Origin: Microbacterium capsulatum
GTDB taxonomy: Bacteria > Actinomycetota > Actinomycetes > Actinomycetales > Microbacteriaceae
NCBI RefSeq assembly: GCF_030865425.1
Contig: NZ_JAVFCB010000002.1
Span: forward strand, 186,001 to 250,000
Length of the DNA stretch: 64,000 bases
Direction of reading: 5' to 3'
Shown here piece by piece: positions 27,758 through 38,968 of the stretch. The notes beneath the pieces were generated by a model. The model was not told the DNA's origin. It did no database searches and saw nothing but the letters and a program-made list of their open reading frames with translations. Every line of letters starts with the position of its first letter. Position 1 is the first letter of the stretch. The position numbers were made by a program, and so were the translations under genes.

Positions 27758-28372
27758 TCAGCCGCGGACGAGACGGAGGATCTCGCCGATCAGGTCGATG
27801 CCGGAGGTCTGGGCGAGGGCGAAGATCACGGCGAACGCGAGGATCGACGCGAGCGGCACCCAGACGCCCAGGCGACGGGCGCCCTCCTGGGCGCGGTGGC
27901 TGATCGGGAACGTCCCGTTGGCGAACAGCTGCTGCACGGTCGCGAAGAACGTCGGGATCACGACGAGGTAGGTGAGCCCGCACCACGGGCACAGCGTGTG
28001 CAGGGCGTAGAAGCTCTGCCCGATGAGCCAGCAGATGAACACGAACGCGCCGGTGATGCCGAGCCCGAACAGCCCCCAGAACCAGCGCGGGAAGCGGGCT
28101 CCGGCGAGGATCGCGACCCCGACGACGAGTGGGGCCATCCAGCCCGTCAGCCCGATCAGCGGGTTCGGGAATCCGAACACCGACCCCTGCCAGGACTCGA
28201 GGTTCTTGCCGCACTGCACGAAGACGCTGACGTTGCAGCTGAGCGAGGAGTTCGGATCCTCCAGCGTCGCGAACTTGTCGAGCGTGAGCTGGAAGGCGGC
28301 CCACCAGCCGACGACGCTCGCGATGATGAGCCAGATGGCGTAGCCGACGGGGCGGTTGCGCTGTGCAGACAT
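27758..28372 (-). CDS. Vitamin K epoxide reductase (VKOR) family membrane protein
   Basis: The 204-residue protein has four to five membrane segments, the loop cysteine pair Cys46 and Cys54 (SLSCNVSVFVQCGKN) and the quinone-side CPWC pair Cys128-Cys131. Bacterial VKOR homologues reoxidise DsbA-type thiol oxidases using menaquinone, so this is a likely disulfide-bond formation enzyme of the cell envelope. All four redox cysteines are present, which supports activity. No partner DsbA is adjacent. It is divergent from rne. Confidence 0.93.
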   Translation of the reverse strand: MSAQRNRPVGYAIWLIIASVVGWWAAFQLTLDKFATLEDPNSSLSCNVSVFVQCGKNLESWQGSVFGFPNPLIGLTGWMAPLVVGVAILAGARFPRWFWGLFGLGITGAFVFICWLIGQSFYALHTLCPWCGLTYLVVIPTFFATVQQLFANGTFPISHRAQEGARRLGVWVPLASILAFAVIFALAQTSGIDLIGEILRLVRG

Positions 28373-28512
28373 GGCCCGATTATCCCAGGTGCGGTTCGGC
28401 GCGGGGTGCGCACCCGACGTGTCGGAACGCGTCGGCGCGGGGTTCCTTGCGGGAAGGTGCGATAATGGTCAGGTCGCGCCGCCCCGCTGGGCGGACGACG
28501 GATACAGACTTC

Positions 28513-28620
28513 GGGAGCTCCGGCTCCCAGCGATCAGAGCATGTGCCGATCGCAGACCGATTGAGTTCGCGGCGCTCAGCGAGCGCCGCACGAGAGAATT
28601 CACGGCGGCCGGGCCGCCGT
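28513..28620 (+). promoter_or_regulatory. Structured 5' leader of rne with three hairpins
   Basis: Upstream of the rne ATG are three successive perfect hairpins: GGGAGC/GCTCCC (28513-28528), GCGGCGCTC/GAGCGCCGC with a three-base loop (28569-28589), and ACGGCGGCC/GGCCGCCGT with a one-base centre (28602-28620). The last ends immediately before the ribosome binding site (CAGGGA, 28622-28627). RNase E is known to autoregulate through its own leader in Proteobacteria; a comparable role here is inference. Confidence 0.6.
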
Positions 28621-28638
28621 GCAGGGAGTACGCCAGAG

Positions 28639-31119
28639 ATGGCCGACGAGAACAATGACAACGCCCCTACCCTCGACCTCGATGCGCTGCTGCCGGTAGC
28701 GCCGGAGGAGCCTGCCGCGCACGAGCAGGGCGCCGACGAGGCTGCCGAGGCTCCGTCGGACGAGGCCCCCGCGGTCGAGACCGAGACCGAGCGGGTCGAC
28801 GAGACGACCTCCCCGGTCGCTGAGCCCGTCGACGCGGCGGAGACTCCGGCCGAGGACCCCTCGACGGGCTCAGTGGCCGACGACGCCGGGACCGACGATG
28901 CCGGGACCGCCGACGCCGGGACCGACGATGTCGAGCCTGCCGCAGGGCAGACCGGCCCCGAGGCCGAGCAGACCGCCGAGCCCGAGGCCGAGCAGACCGC
29001 CGATGACGAAGCCCCTTCGACAGGCTCGGGGACCGAGGTCGCCGAGACCGTCGTAGCGCCCGAGCCCGCCGCTGTCACGGCGGTGAGCCTGGGCCTGCTG
29101 CCCGAGGTGTTCGTCTCCCGCGTCTCCACCCAGCTGCACTTCTACGCGCCGACGATCGTGCCGCTGCCGGCGCGCAGCACGCGCGAGCCCCGCGAGTCCG
29201 ACGAGAACCGTCGCACGCGCAGCCGCGGCGAGGGCGAGCAGCCCCGTCAGCGCCGCGTCGTCGAGTACATCACCGAGCCGAAGGCGATCAAGGGATCCAC
29301 CCGGCTCGAGGCGAAGAAGCAGCGCCGCCGCGACGGCCGCGACGCCGGCCGCCGCCGTCCCGTCGTCACCGAGGCCGAGTTCCTCGCCCGCCGCGAGGCC
29401 GTCGACCGCGAGATGATCGTCCGTTCCAAGAACGGCCGCACGCAGATCGCCGTGCTGGAGGACAACGTCCTCGTCGAGCACTACGTCGCCCGCAATCAGG
29501 ACGCGTCGCTGATCGGCAACGTGTACCTCGGCCGCGTGCAGAACGTGCTGCCCAGCATGGAGGCCGCCTTCGTCGACATCGGCCGCGGCCGCAACGCGGT
29601 GCTGTACTCCGGCGAGGTCGACTGGGACGGCGTCGAGACCGGCAACCAGCCCCGCCGCATCGAGCTCGCGCTCAAGCCCGGCGACCGCGTGCTCGTCCAG
29701 GTCACCAAGGACCCGGTCGGCCACAAGGGCGCCCGCCTGACCAGCCAGATCTCGCTGCCCGGCCGCTACCTCGTGTACGTGCCGAACGGGTCCATGAACG
29801 GCATCTCCCGGAAGCTCCCGGACACCGAGCGCGCCCGCCTCAAGCGCATCCTCAAGGAGGTGCTCCCGGAGTCCAGCGGCGTGATCGTGCGCACCGCGGC
29901 CGAGGGCGCCACCGAGGAGCAGCTCACCAACGACGTGCAGCGCCTCACCGCGCAGTGGAGCTACATCCAGAAGCAGGTCGAGTCGCAGCAGGCCCCCGCG
30001 CTGCTGCACGCCGAGCCGGACCTGCTCGTCAAGATCGTCCGCGACGTCTTCAACGAGGACTTCACCCGGATGCGGATCCAGGGCGCCGACGCCGGCCGCA
30101 CGATCCGCTCCTACCTGGAGTCCGTCGCCCCCGACCTGCTCGAGCGGGTCGAGGCGTACGAGGACGAGAGCGACCCGTTCGACGCGTACCGCGTCACCGA
30201 GCAGATCGAGAAGGCCCTGGACCGCAAGGTCTGGCTGCCCTCCGGCGGATCCCTCGTCATCGACCGCACCGAGGCGATGACCGTGGTCGACGTCAACACG
30301 GGCAAGTTCGTCGGCTCCGGCGGCAACCTCGAGGAGACCGTCACCAAGAACAACCTCGAGGCGGCGGAGGAGATCGTCCGCCAGCTGCGTCTGCGCGACA
30401 TCGGCGGCATCATCGTCGTCGACTTCATCGACATGGTGCTCGAGTCGAACCGCGACCTCGTGCTGCGCCGGCTGGTGGAGTGCCTGAGCCGCGACCGGAC
30501 CAAGCACCAGGTCGCCGAGGTCACCTCGCTCGGCCTCGTGCAGATGACGCGCAAGAAGCTCGGCCTCGGTCTGCTGGAGACCTTCAGCGAGCCCTGCGAG
30601 GTCTGCGCCGGCCGCGGCGTGATCGTGCACCACGACCCGGTCGTGAAGCACCGCGCCGCCGCTCCCGCACAGAGCTCGAACCGTCGCCAGCGCGGCAACG
30701 GCGGCGGGAACCAGGGCGGCAACGCCGGCGGACAGGCGCCCGCGGCCGCGCCGGCCAGCGGCGGCACCCACGGCATCCCCGAGGGCGCGAAGTCTGCCCT
30801 CGCCCAGATCGCCGCGTCCACCCGCGCGGTCGTCGGCGAGACCCCGGCCGCCGCCGAGGCTCCGGCCGAGACCGCCGTCGAGGCGGCCCCGGCCCCGGAG
30901 CGCACCAAGCGCCCGCGCAAGAAGCGCGGCGGATCCGACCGCGGCAAGGGCCCCCGCTCCGAGGCCGAGCAGCTGCTCGACTCGGTGCTCGACGCGCTGC
31001 CCGAGCCGAAGGCGCCCGGTCAGGGCCGCAACCGCCGCCGGGTGACCACCGCCGCCTTGTCGGCCGGCACCGCGGTCGTTCACACGACCGAGGCCGCGCC
31101 GTCCTCCGACGCGGACTGA
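28639..31119 (+). CDS. rne: Ribonuclease E/G family endoribonuclease
   Basis: An 826-residue RNase E, the main endonuclease of mRNA decay and rRNA/tRNA processing. An acidic, low-complexity N-terminal extension (about 1-200) precedes an S1 domain (around 285-365, with SLIGNVYLGRVQNVLPSMEAAFVDIG), the 5'-sensor and RNase H-like regions, the DNase I-like catalytic region with MTVVDVNTGKFVGSG near 548 and DFIDM near 595, and the zinc-link CEVCAGRG (Cys653, Cys656). A basic Ala/Gly-rich tail follows. The ATG at 28639 with its ribosome binding site is preferred over far-upstream codons in the leader. Three dispersed repeats lie within the N-terminal extension. Confidence 0.95.
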   Translation: MADENNDNAPTLDLDALLPVAPEEPAAHEQGADEAAEAPSDEAPAVETETERVDETTSPVAEPVDAAETPAEDPSTGSVADDAGTDDAGTADAGTDDVEPAAGQTGPEAEQTAEPEAEQTADDEAPSTGSGTEVAETVVAPEPAAVTAVSLGLLPEVFVSRVSTQLHFYAPTIVPLPARSTREPRESDENRRTRSRGEGEQPRQRRVVEYITEPKAIKGSTRLEAKKQRRRDGRDAGRRRPVVTEAEFLARREAVDREMIVRSKNGRTQIAVLEDNVLVEHYVARNQDASLIGNVYLGRVQNVLPSMEAAFVDIGRGRNAVLYSGEVDWDGVETGNQPRRIELALKPGDRVLVQVTKDPVGHKGARLTSQISLPGRYLVYVPNGSMNGISRKLPDTERARLKRILKEVLPESSGVIVRTAAEGATEEQLTNDVQRLTAQWSYIQKQVESQQAPALLHAEPDLLVKIVRDVFNEDFTRMRIQGADAGRTIRSYLESVAPDLLERVEAYEDESDPFDAYRVTEQIEKALDRKVWLPSGGSLVIDRTEAMTVVDVNTGKFVGSGGNLEETVTKNNLEAAEEIVRQLRLRDIGGIIVVDFIDMVLESNRDLVLRRLVECLSRDRTKHQVAEVTSLGLVQMTRKKLGLGLLETFSEPCEVCAGRGVIVHHDPVVKHRAAAPAQSSNRRQRGNGGGNQGGNAGGQAPAAAPASGGTHGIPEGAKSALAQIAASTRAVVGETPAAAEAPAETAVEAAPAPERTKRPRKKRGGSDRGKGPRSEAEQLLDSVLDALPEPKAPGQGRNRRRVTTAALSAGTAVVHTTEAAPSSDAD
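28815..29035. repeat. Three dispersed repeats inside the rne N-terminal extension
   Basis: One copy is in reverse orientation (GGTCGCTGAGCCCGTCGA, 28815-28832, read as VAEPVD) and two are forward (CCCCTCGACGGGCTCAGTGG from 28857, and CCCCTTCGACAGGCTCGGGG from 29012 to about 29035, read as PSTGS). All keep the frame and add acidic/Ser/Gly-rich peptide to a region with no catalytic role. Confidence 0.8.
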
Positions 31120-31141
31120 ACGGGAACGACCCCGGAGGTTT

Positions 31142-31176
31142 CGAGGAGGACCCGGCGCTACGCCGGGTCCTCCTCG
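31142..31176. terminator. Bidirectional terminator overlapping the end of the TMEM175-like gene
   Basis: A perfect 16-bp stem (CGAGGAGGACCCGGCG and complement) with loop CTA follows rne. The convergent gene's stop codon (31158-31160) is exactly the loop, so the right arm codes for its last residues. Confidence 0.88.
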
Positions 31177-31778
31177 TCGTCCGCGGCCTCGCCGAGGGGC
31201 CCCTGCGCGTTCAGATAGCGCTCCACCCGCCGGTCCGGCACGAGCCAGATCACCGCGACGGCGACGAAGGGCACCAGCCCGATCCACGGCTGGACGAAAG
31301 CGAGCCCGATCCCGATCAGGTACAGGATCGGGGAGATCACGCCCTTGAGGTCACGGCCGAACGCCGCACGGATCCGTGCTCCTCCGGGCCGGTGCGCGAT
31401 CGTCTGCTGCAGCACCATGTACGCGATCGCCGCCCCGAGCAGATTCAGCCCGTACACGACCGTCGGCACCTCGGCGACCCGCGTCTGGGTGAGCCAGGCG
31501 GTCGTGAACGGGTACAGCGAGAGCCACAGCAGCAGGTGCAGGTTGGCCCAGAGCACCGCGCCGTCGACGACGGGCCGCAGCTGGAACAGGTGGTGGTGGT
31601 TGTTCCAGTAGATGCCGATGTAGACGAAGCTCAGCACGTACGTGAGCAGACCGAGGCCGGACGTGTGCACGAGGTCGGTCCAGCTCGCGCCCTTGGGCAC
31701 GGCGAGACCGAGCACCATGACGGTGATGATGATCGCGAGCACGCCGTCGCTGAACGCCTCGAGCCGGCTGGAGGTCAT
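31158..31778 (-). CDS. TMEM175-family potassium channel-like protein (DUF1211)
   Basis: The 206-residue product begins MTSSRLEAFSDGVLAIIITVMVL, the diagnostic RxxxFSDG pore-helix motif of TMEM175 proteins, and has about six hydrophobic segments. Bacterial TMEM175 proteins form tetrameric potassium-permeable channels of the plasma membrane. The ATG at 31778 overlaps the stop of the upstream DUF4031 gene by four bases (ATGA), so the two are co-translated. Confidence 0.88.
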   Translation of the reverse strand: MTSSRLEAFSDGVLAIIITVMVLGLAVPKGASWTDLVHTSGLGLLTYVLSFVYIGIYWNNHHHLFQLRPVVDGAVLWANLHLLLWLSLYPFTTAWLTQTRVAEVPTVVYGLNLLGAAIAYMVLQQTIAHRPGGARIRAAFGRDLKGVISPILYLIGIGLAFVQPWIGLVPFVAVAVIWLVPDRRVERYLNAQGPLGEAADDEEDPA

Positions 31779-32056
31779 CGCACGTGCCGATCCGCGCGAT
31801 CGCGGGCCGGGATCCGCAGGCCGGACGCGATCAGGCGGCGGGTGAGCTCCTTGCTGCCGACGTGCTCGGCCCCGCCGGCGAGCAGGCGGGGGAGCGCCTC
31901 CTCCGGGACGTCGTAGTGGTCGAGGTCGAAGGCGCGCGGCGGGATGTCGTGCGAGGCGGCGAAGGCGTGCAGCTCGTCGACGCTGGAGTCGCTCACCAGA
32001 TGCGCCCAGAGCCGGCCGTGCGCCGGCCACATCGCATCGTCCACGAGGATCGCCAT
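31775..32056 (-). CDS. DUF4031 domain protein
   Basis: A 93-residue protein with AILVDDAMWPAHGRLWAHL at the start, DELHAFAASHDIPPRAFDLD in the middle and a C-terminal ELTRRLIASGLRIP. This is the full DUF4031 pattern, a small actinobacterial family without known function. It is the first gene of a two-gene unit with the TMEM175-like channel. Confidence 0.82.
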   Translation of the reverse strand: MAILVDDAMWPAHGRLWAHLVSDSSVDELHAFAASHDIPPRAFDLDHYDVPEEALPRLLAGGAEHVGSKELTRRLIASGLRIPARDRADRHVR

Positions 32057-32118
32057 GCCGCGATCCTACGGGCGCGAAGAGGATCCCGGATCCGGATCCC
32101 GACACGGTCGCCCTCGCT

Positions 32119-32147
32119 TTGCGGCATCGGAACGCATCCGGTAAAGT
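32119..32147 (+). promoter_or_regulatory. Promoter of rplU-rpmA
   Basis: TTGCGG (32119-32124) and TAAAGT (32142-32147) are 17 bases apart, upstream of the ribosomal protein genes. The transcript would have a leader of about 150 bases. A small GGAGCG/CGCTCC hairpin (32270-32285) lies close to the rplU start; no recognised L21 leader structure was identified. Confidence 0.65.
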
Positions 32148-32304
32148 GGCTCCTTGGTGCACCGCGCCGGACGCCCCACTCGGCCGCCGCGGGATCATGC
32201 AACTCGCGCCCGCCACTGCGGATCCCTCTGCTGTGGCGCGATGCAAGCACAGTCTTCCCGTGAGAATACGGAGCGATCCCGCTCCCCAATGAAACAGGTA
32301 TGAA

Positions 32305-32613
32305 GTGGTTTACGCAGTAGTGCGCGCCGGCGGACGGCAGGAGAAGGTCGAGGTCGGCACGATCGTTCAGCTCGACCGCCTGAAGGCGGCCCAGGGCGAC
32401 AAGGTCGAGCTCGCGGCGGTGCTCCTCGTCGACGGTGACAACATCACCACCGACGCCGACAAGCTCGCGAAGGTCAAGGTCACCGCCGAGGTTCTGGGCA
32501 ACCTCCGCGGCCCGAAGATCGTCATCCAGAAGTACAAGAACAAGACCGGTTACAAGAAGCGCCAGGGCCACCGTCAGGACCTCACGCGCGTCAAGATCAC
32601 CGGCATCAAGTAA
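32305..32613 (+). CDS. rplU: 50S ribosomal protein L21
   Basis: The 102-residue product has [16 protein letters not shown] at its start and [15 protein letters not shown] at the end, as in L21, which binds 23S rRNA. The GTG at 32305 gives the standard N-terminus; the overlapping ATG at 32300 is in another frame. It forms an operon with rpmA 20 bases downstream. Confidence 0.97.
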   Translation: MVYAVVRAGGRQEKVEVGTIVQLDRLKAAQGDKVELAAVLLVDGDNITTDADKLAKVKVTAEVLGNLRGPKIVIQKYKNKTGYKKRQGHRQDLTRVKITGIK

Positions 32614-32633
32614 GCACGAAGAGGAGCTGAGAA

Positions 32634-35292
<2,659 letters not shown>

Positions 35293-35309
35293 TCCCGTTC
35301 TCCACTTCC

Positions 35310-35370
35310 GCTCGCTGGTCGCGAATCGTCGCCATGCGCCCGGAATAAGGGCATGTCACGACCAGGGAAC
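35310..35370. repeat. 61-bp palindromic repeat, type B, unit 1
   Basis: Begins GCTCGCTGGTCGCGAATCGT and ends GGGCATGTCACGACCAGGGA(AC). Compared with unit 2 (35398-35458) it matches over most of its length; combining intact arms of both gives a 15-bp inverted repeat GCTCGCTGGTCGCGA/TCGCGACCAGCGAGC. Both units are preceded by TTCC. Confidence 0.88.
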
Positions 35371-35397
35371 GGTGGGTGGTGGGCTGGATCCTGTTCC

Positions 35398-35458
35398 GCT
35401 CGCTGCCCGCGAATCGTCGCCATGGGCCCGGAATGAGGGCGTGTCGCGACCAGCGAGC
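35398..35458. repeat. 61-bp palindromic repeat, type B, unit 2
   Basis: Begins GCTCGCTGCCCGCGAATCGT and ends GTGTCGCGACCAGCGAGC, in direct orientation 88 bases after unit 1. An inner inverted pair around GGGCCC/GAGGGC is also present. The two units fill the proB-proA gap. Confidence 0.88.
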
Positions 35459-35519
35459 AGGAAGGGGTGGATCCGTCATCCTCGATCCCGGGGCGTCGGG
35501 GCGTGGATACACTGGCGAC

Positions 35520-36812
35520 ATGCCCACCGTCACCGCCGACCCCGCCGTGCCCGCCTCCACCGTCGAGGACTCGCCCGAGACGCGCATGCGGCGCGCCAAG
35601 GAGGCCGCCAGGGACACCGCGCGGCTGACCAGCGACGGCAAGGTGAGCGCCCTGCATGCGATCGCCGACGCCCTCGTCGCCCGGGCGGCGGACGTCATCG
35701 CCGCCAACGGACGCGACCTCGCCCGCGGGGCGGAGCAGAACATCGGCGATGCCCTGCTCGACCGTCTGCGGCTCGACGAGAAGCGCGTCGCCGCCCTCGC
35801 CGCCGCGGTCCGTGACGTCGCGGCGCTGCCGGATCCGGTCGGCCGGGTCGTCGGCGGACACAGGATGCCCAACGGCGTCGCCCTGGAGCAGGTGCGGGTG
35901 CCGTTCGGCGTCGTCGGCGCGATCTACGAGGCCCGCCCGAACGTCACGGTCGACATCGCCGCCCTGGCCCTCCAGTCCGGCAATGCGGCCGTGCTGCGCG
36001 GCGGCAGCGCGGCGCGGGAGAGCAACACCGTGCTCGTCGGCATCATGCGCGACGCGCTCGCCTCGGTCGGGATCACGCCGGAGGCGATCCAGACGGTCGA
36101 CGACTTCGGCCGCGCCGGCGCGACGGCCATGATGCACGCCCGCGGGCTCATCGACGTGCTCGTGCCGCGGGGGAGCGCCTCCCTGATCGAGACGGTCGTC
36201 ACCGAGTCGACGGTCCCGGTGATCGAGACCGGCGCCGGCGTCGTGCACATCGTGCTCGACGAGAGCGCGCCGCTGGACTGGTCCCGGGACATCGTCGTGA
36301 ACGCGAAGGTGCAGCGCCCGAGCGTGTGCAACGCGGTGGAGACCGTCCTCGTGCTGCGTGCGGCCGCCGAGCGGGTCGTTCCCGACGTCGCGGCCGCGCT
36401 CATCGACCAGGGCGTCACGATCCACGGAGACGAGGACATCCGCCGGCTCGTGCCGGCCGCGGTCGCCGCGACCGAGGAGGACTGGGCGACCGAGTACCTC
36501 GGCCTCGAGCTGGCGATGCGCGTCGTGGACGACCTGGACGAGGCGCTCGCGCACATCCGGCGCTACAGCACGGGCCACACCGAGTCGATCATCAGCACCG
36601 ACGCCCTGCGGATCGAGCGCTTCCTGGCCGAGGTCGACTCGGCCGTGGTGATGGCGAACGCGTCCACGCGGTTCACCGACGGCGGCGAGTTCGGCTTCGG
36701 CGCCGAGGTCGGCATCTCGACCCAGAAGCTGCACGCGCGGGGGCCGATGGGGCTCGCCGAGCTGACCAGCACGAAGTGGCTCGCGCGCGGAGCGGGGCAG
36801 ACCCGCGCCTGA
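35520..36812 (+). CDS. proA: Glutamate-5-semialdehyde dehydrogenase (gamma-glutamyl phosphate reductase)
   Basis: ProA reduces gamma-glutamyl phosphate with NADPH in proline synthesis. The 430-residue product has VPFGVVGAIYEARPNVTVD near residue 127-145, and the catalytic Cys270 in KVQRPSVCNAVET. The ATG at 35520 follows the type B repeats; about 230 bases separate it from proB, so the repeats may influence readthrough. Length is normal. Confidence 0.96.
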   Translation: MPTVTADPAVPASTVEDSPETRMRRAKEAARDTARLTSDGKVSALHAIADALVARAADVIAANGRDLARGAEQNIGDALLDRLRLDEKRVAALAAAVRDVAALPDPVGRVVGGHRMPNGVALEQVRVPFGVVGAIYEARPNVTVDIAALALQSGNAAVLRGGSAARESNTVLVGIMRDALASVGITPEAIQTVDDFGRAGATAMMHARGLIDVLVPRGSASLIETVVTESTVPVIETGAGVVHIVLDESAPLDWSRDIVVNAKVQRPSVCNAVETVLVLRAAAERVVPDVAAALIDQGVTIHGDEDIRRLVPAAVAATEEDWATEYLGLELAMRVVDDLDEALAHIRRYSTGHTESIISTDALRIERFLAEVDSAVVMANASTRFTDGGEFGFGAEVGISTQKLHARGPMGLAELTSTKWLARGAGQTRA

Positions 36813-36863
36813 GGGCTAGACTGGGGACCCGAGATCCACCCTGGTCACACTCTTGGAGTATCG

Positions 36864-37091
36864 ATGAACCTCGTCGCACAGTTCGTGCACGCCGCGGCCG
36901 AAGCCCCCGCGAACCACGGGAACGTGGCACTGGAGACTCTTCCGTTCGGCCTGATCGCCGCCGGCGTGTTCACCCTGCTCGGGCTGGTCGCGTTCTCCTA
37001 CCGCCACGTCGCCAACCGTCACGCCGCGAAGGCGGAGGCCTGGGCTGCCGAGCACGGACACGAAGGGCACGGGGCCGGTCACGGCCACTGA
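36864..37091 (+). CDS. Small single-pass membrane protein with His-rich tail
   Basis: A 75-residue protein with one membrane segment (LPFGLIAAGVFTLLGLVAF, residues about 26-44) and a C-terminal tail rich in histidine and glycine (EHGHEGHGAGHGH). I do not recognise a family. Its place between proA and nadD, nine bases before nadD, and its good start context (GGAG upstream of ATG) suggest it is real and co-transcribed with nadD. The tail could bind a divalent metal, which is speculation. Confidence 0.7.
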   Translation: MNLVAQFVHAAAEAPANHGNVALETLPFGLIAAGVFTLLGLVAFSYRHVANRHAAKAEAWAAEHGHEGHGAGHGH

Positions 37092-37100
37092 GCGCAGCTG

Positions 37101-37700
37101 ATGACGACGACTCCGGCGCCGCGGATCGGCGTGATGGGCGGGACGTTCGACCCCATCCATCATGGTCACCTCGTCGCCGCGAGCGAAGTCGCGCACTCGT
37201 TCGGGCTCGATGAGGTGATCTTCGTGCCGACCGGTCAGCCGTGGCAGAAGAGCGGCGTGTCCGAGAGCGAGCACCGCTATCTGATGACGGTGATCGCGAC
37301 GGCGTCGAACCCGAGCTTCACCGTGAGCCGCGTCGACATCGACCGCCACGGACCGACGTACACGATCGACACGCTGCGGGATCTGAAGAAGGAACGGCCC
37401 GATGCGGAGTTCTTCTTCATCACCGGTGCCGACGCCGTGGCGCAGATTCTCAGCTGGAGGGATCATGATGAACTGTGGGACCTGGCCCACTTCGTCGCGG
37501 TATCCCGACCCGGTCACGTGCTGAGCACGGACGGTTTGCCCAGTGATGACGTCAGCCAGCTGGAGGTCCCTGCCCTCGCGATCTCGTCGACGGACTGCCG
37601 TTCCCGGGTCCGTGAGGGGGATCCCGTCTGGTACCTCGTGCCGGACGGAGTGGTCCAGTACATCGCGAAGCATCATCTTTATCGGAGCACGTCATCATGA
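37101..37700 (+). CDS. nadD: Nicotinate-nucleotide adenylyltransferase
   Basis: NadD converts nicotinate mononucleotide and ATP to deamido-NAD. The 199-residue product has the nucleotidyltransferase motif [11 protein letters not shown] at residues 13-23 and the C-terminal [13 protein letters not shown] motif (SxTxxR type) near 166. The stop overlaps the start of the next gene (ATGA). Confidence 0.96.
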   Translation: MTTTPAPRIGVMGGTFDPIHHGHLVAASEVAHSFGLDEVIFVPTGQPWQKSGVSESEHRYLMTVIATASNPSFTVSRVDIDRHGPTYTIDTLRDLKKERPDAEFFFITGADAVAQILSWRDHDELWDLAHFVAVSRPGHVLSTDGLPSDDVSQLEVPALAISSTDCRSRVREGDPVWYLVPDGVVQYIAKHHLYRSTSS

Positions 37701-38968
37701 GCACATCGGATCAGCAGCTGACTCGCAAGCAGTTGCGGGAAGCCCGACTGACCGGATCGACCCCGATCGTCACCCCCGAGGAGGCCGAGGCCTCCCGTCA
37801 GGCCGACGCGGCCGTCCACGTCGCTCCCGCCGCCCCGGTCGTCGAGACCGTTCCCGAGCCCGAACCCGAATCCGCTGACGAGCCGCTGACCCGCCGCCAG
37901 GTGCGCGAGCAGGAGCGGATCCGCACCGCCTCGGTGCCGGTGCTGGACGAGACTCCGCAGAGCCCGGCCCTCGCGCCCGTCGGCTCCCCTCCGATCCTCC
38001 CCGCTCCCGTCGCGTCGGCCCCGGCTGCCGCTCCCACGGCCCCGCCGCGCCCCGACCGCGCGGAGACGACCGGGACGCCGTCGATGATCACGGACGTGCC
38101 CCGTCCGAGCTTCCTGAGCCGTCGTCGCGCCCCCGAGCCGTCGCCGGCCGCCCCGGTCGGTGCGGACGAGCAGGACGGCGTCGACGACGCCGAGCAGGGC
38201 GTCGCGCCGGTCTCCGCCTCCGCGCTCATGCGGGCCGAGGAGGACGCCGGCCGGGCCCACTCCGTTCAGGACGCGAAGCCCGAGCCGCCGGCACCGATGG
38301 TCGAGAGCATCGCGGCCCCCGTCGCCCCGGTGCTTCCAGCCTCCTCGAAGCCGTCCGCGCCCACGGGGCCGACGCCGCTCGAGGCCCTTCTGCAGCAGGC
38401 CGACGCGCCGCGCCCGCAGGCCGACGCGCCGCGCCCGCAGGCGGAGGCGCCGCGCCCGCTGACGGGGGAGTCGACGGTGAACCCCGGCTTCGGTCAGCGC
38501 GTGCTCGCGGATCAGGCCGTCGACCCCGCCCCCGGCTCGTTCGACCAGCTCCTGGTCAGCGACTCGACGGGCTCGCACCACGCGGCCCCGAACGCCCTGA
38601 TCTTCCAGCAGGCGCCGGCCGGTCTCTCCCTGTCCGGGCCCGTGGCCTCGACCGGCGAGGTCCTGGTGACCGGCAGCTACGACCTGCCGGCCGGCCTGGG
38701 GTCGCGCGGACACGCCGACGGCGTCGCCGACGGCAAGGAGATCGACGCGATCCTCGTCGACGGCGAGCTCGCCCCCGCGTCCTCGCCCACCCCGATCGCG
38801 GCCAGCGCCGCGATCGGCACCATCAAGCCCGCCGGCGAGGTCATCCGCCCGCCGGAGCCCGAGAAGGGCAACAAGCTCATGCTCGCGCTGACCATCACTG
38901 CCGGCGCCCTCGCCGTCGCCCTGGTCGGCGCTCTCATCGTCGCCATCACCACAGGAGCCTTCTCTTGA
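37697..38968 (+). CDS. Pro/Ala-rich protein with C-terminal membrane anchor
   Basis: The 423-residue product has a long acidic, Pro/Ala-rich, probably disordered cytoplasmic part and one C-terminal membrane helix ([24 protein letters not shown]). It has [14 protein letters not shown] at the start and a similar [14 protein letters not shown] near residue 60, so a short basic motif is repeated. No catalytic domain is seen. It lies between nadD and rsfS with overlapping starts on both sides, a position seen in related actinobacteria. The function is unknown. Confidence 0.75.
   Translation: MSTSDQQLTRKQLREARLTGSTPIVTPEEAEASRQADAAVHVAPAAPVVETVPEPEPESADEPLTRRQVREQERIRTASVPVLDETPQSPALAPVGSPPILPAPVASAPAAAPTAPPRPDRAETTGTPSMITDVPRPSFLSRRRAPEPSPAAPVGADEQDGVDDAEQGVAPVSASALMRAEEDAGRAHSVQDAKPEPPAPMVESIAAPVAPVLPASSKPSAPTGPTPLEALLQQADAPRPQADAPRPQAEAPRPLTGESTVNPGFGQRVLADQAVDPAPGSFDQLLVSDSTGSHHAAPNALIFQQAPAGLSLSGPVASTGEVLVTGSYDLPAGLGSRGHADGVADGKEIDAILVDGELAPASSPTPIAASAAIGTIKPAGEVIRPPEPEKGNKLMLALTITAGALAVALVGALIVAITTGAFS
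38399..38461 (+). repeat. Three 21-bp tandem repeats encoding ADAPRPQ units
   Basis: Two identical 21-base units (38399-38419 and 38420-38440) and a third with changes (38441-38461) code for [14 protein letters not shown] and AEAPRPL within the disordered part of the preceding gene. Copy number is likely to vary between strains. Confidence 0.85.

Noticed and set aside
32148..32304. Ribosomal protein L21 leader element before rplU
   Set aside because: Only a small 6-bp hairpin is present; nothing matches a known leader structure closely enough to name.
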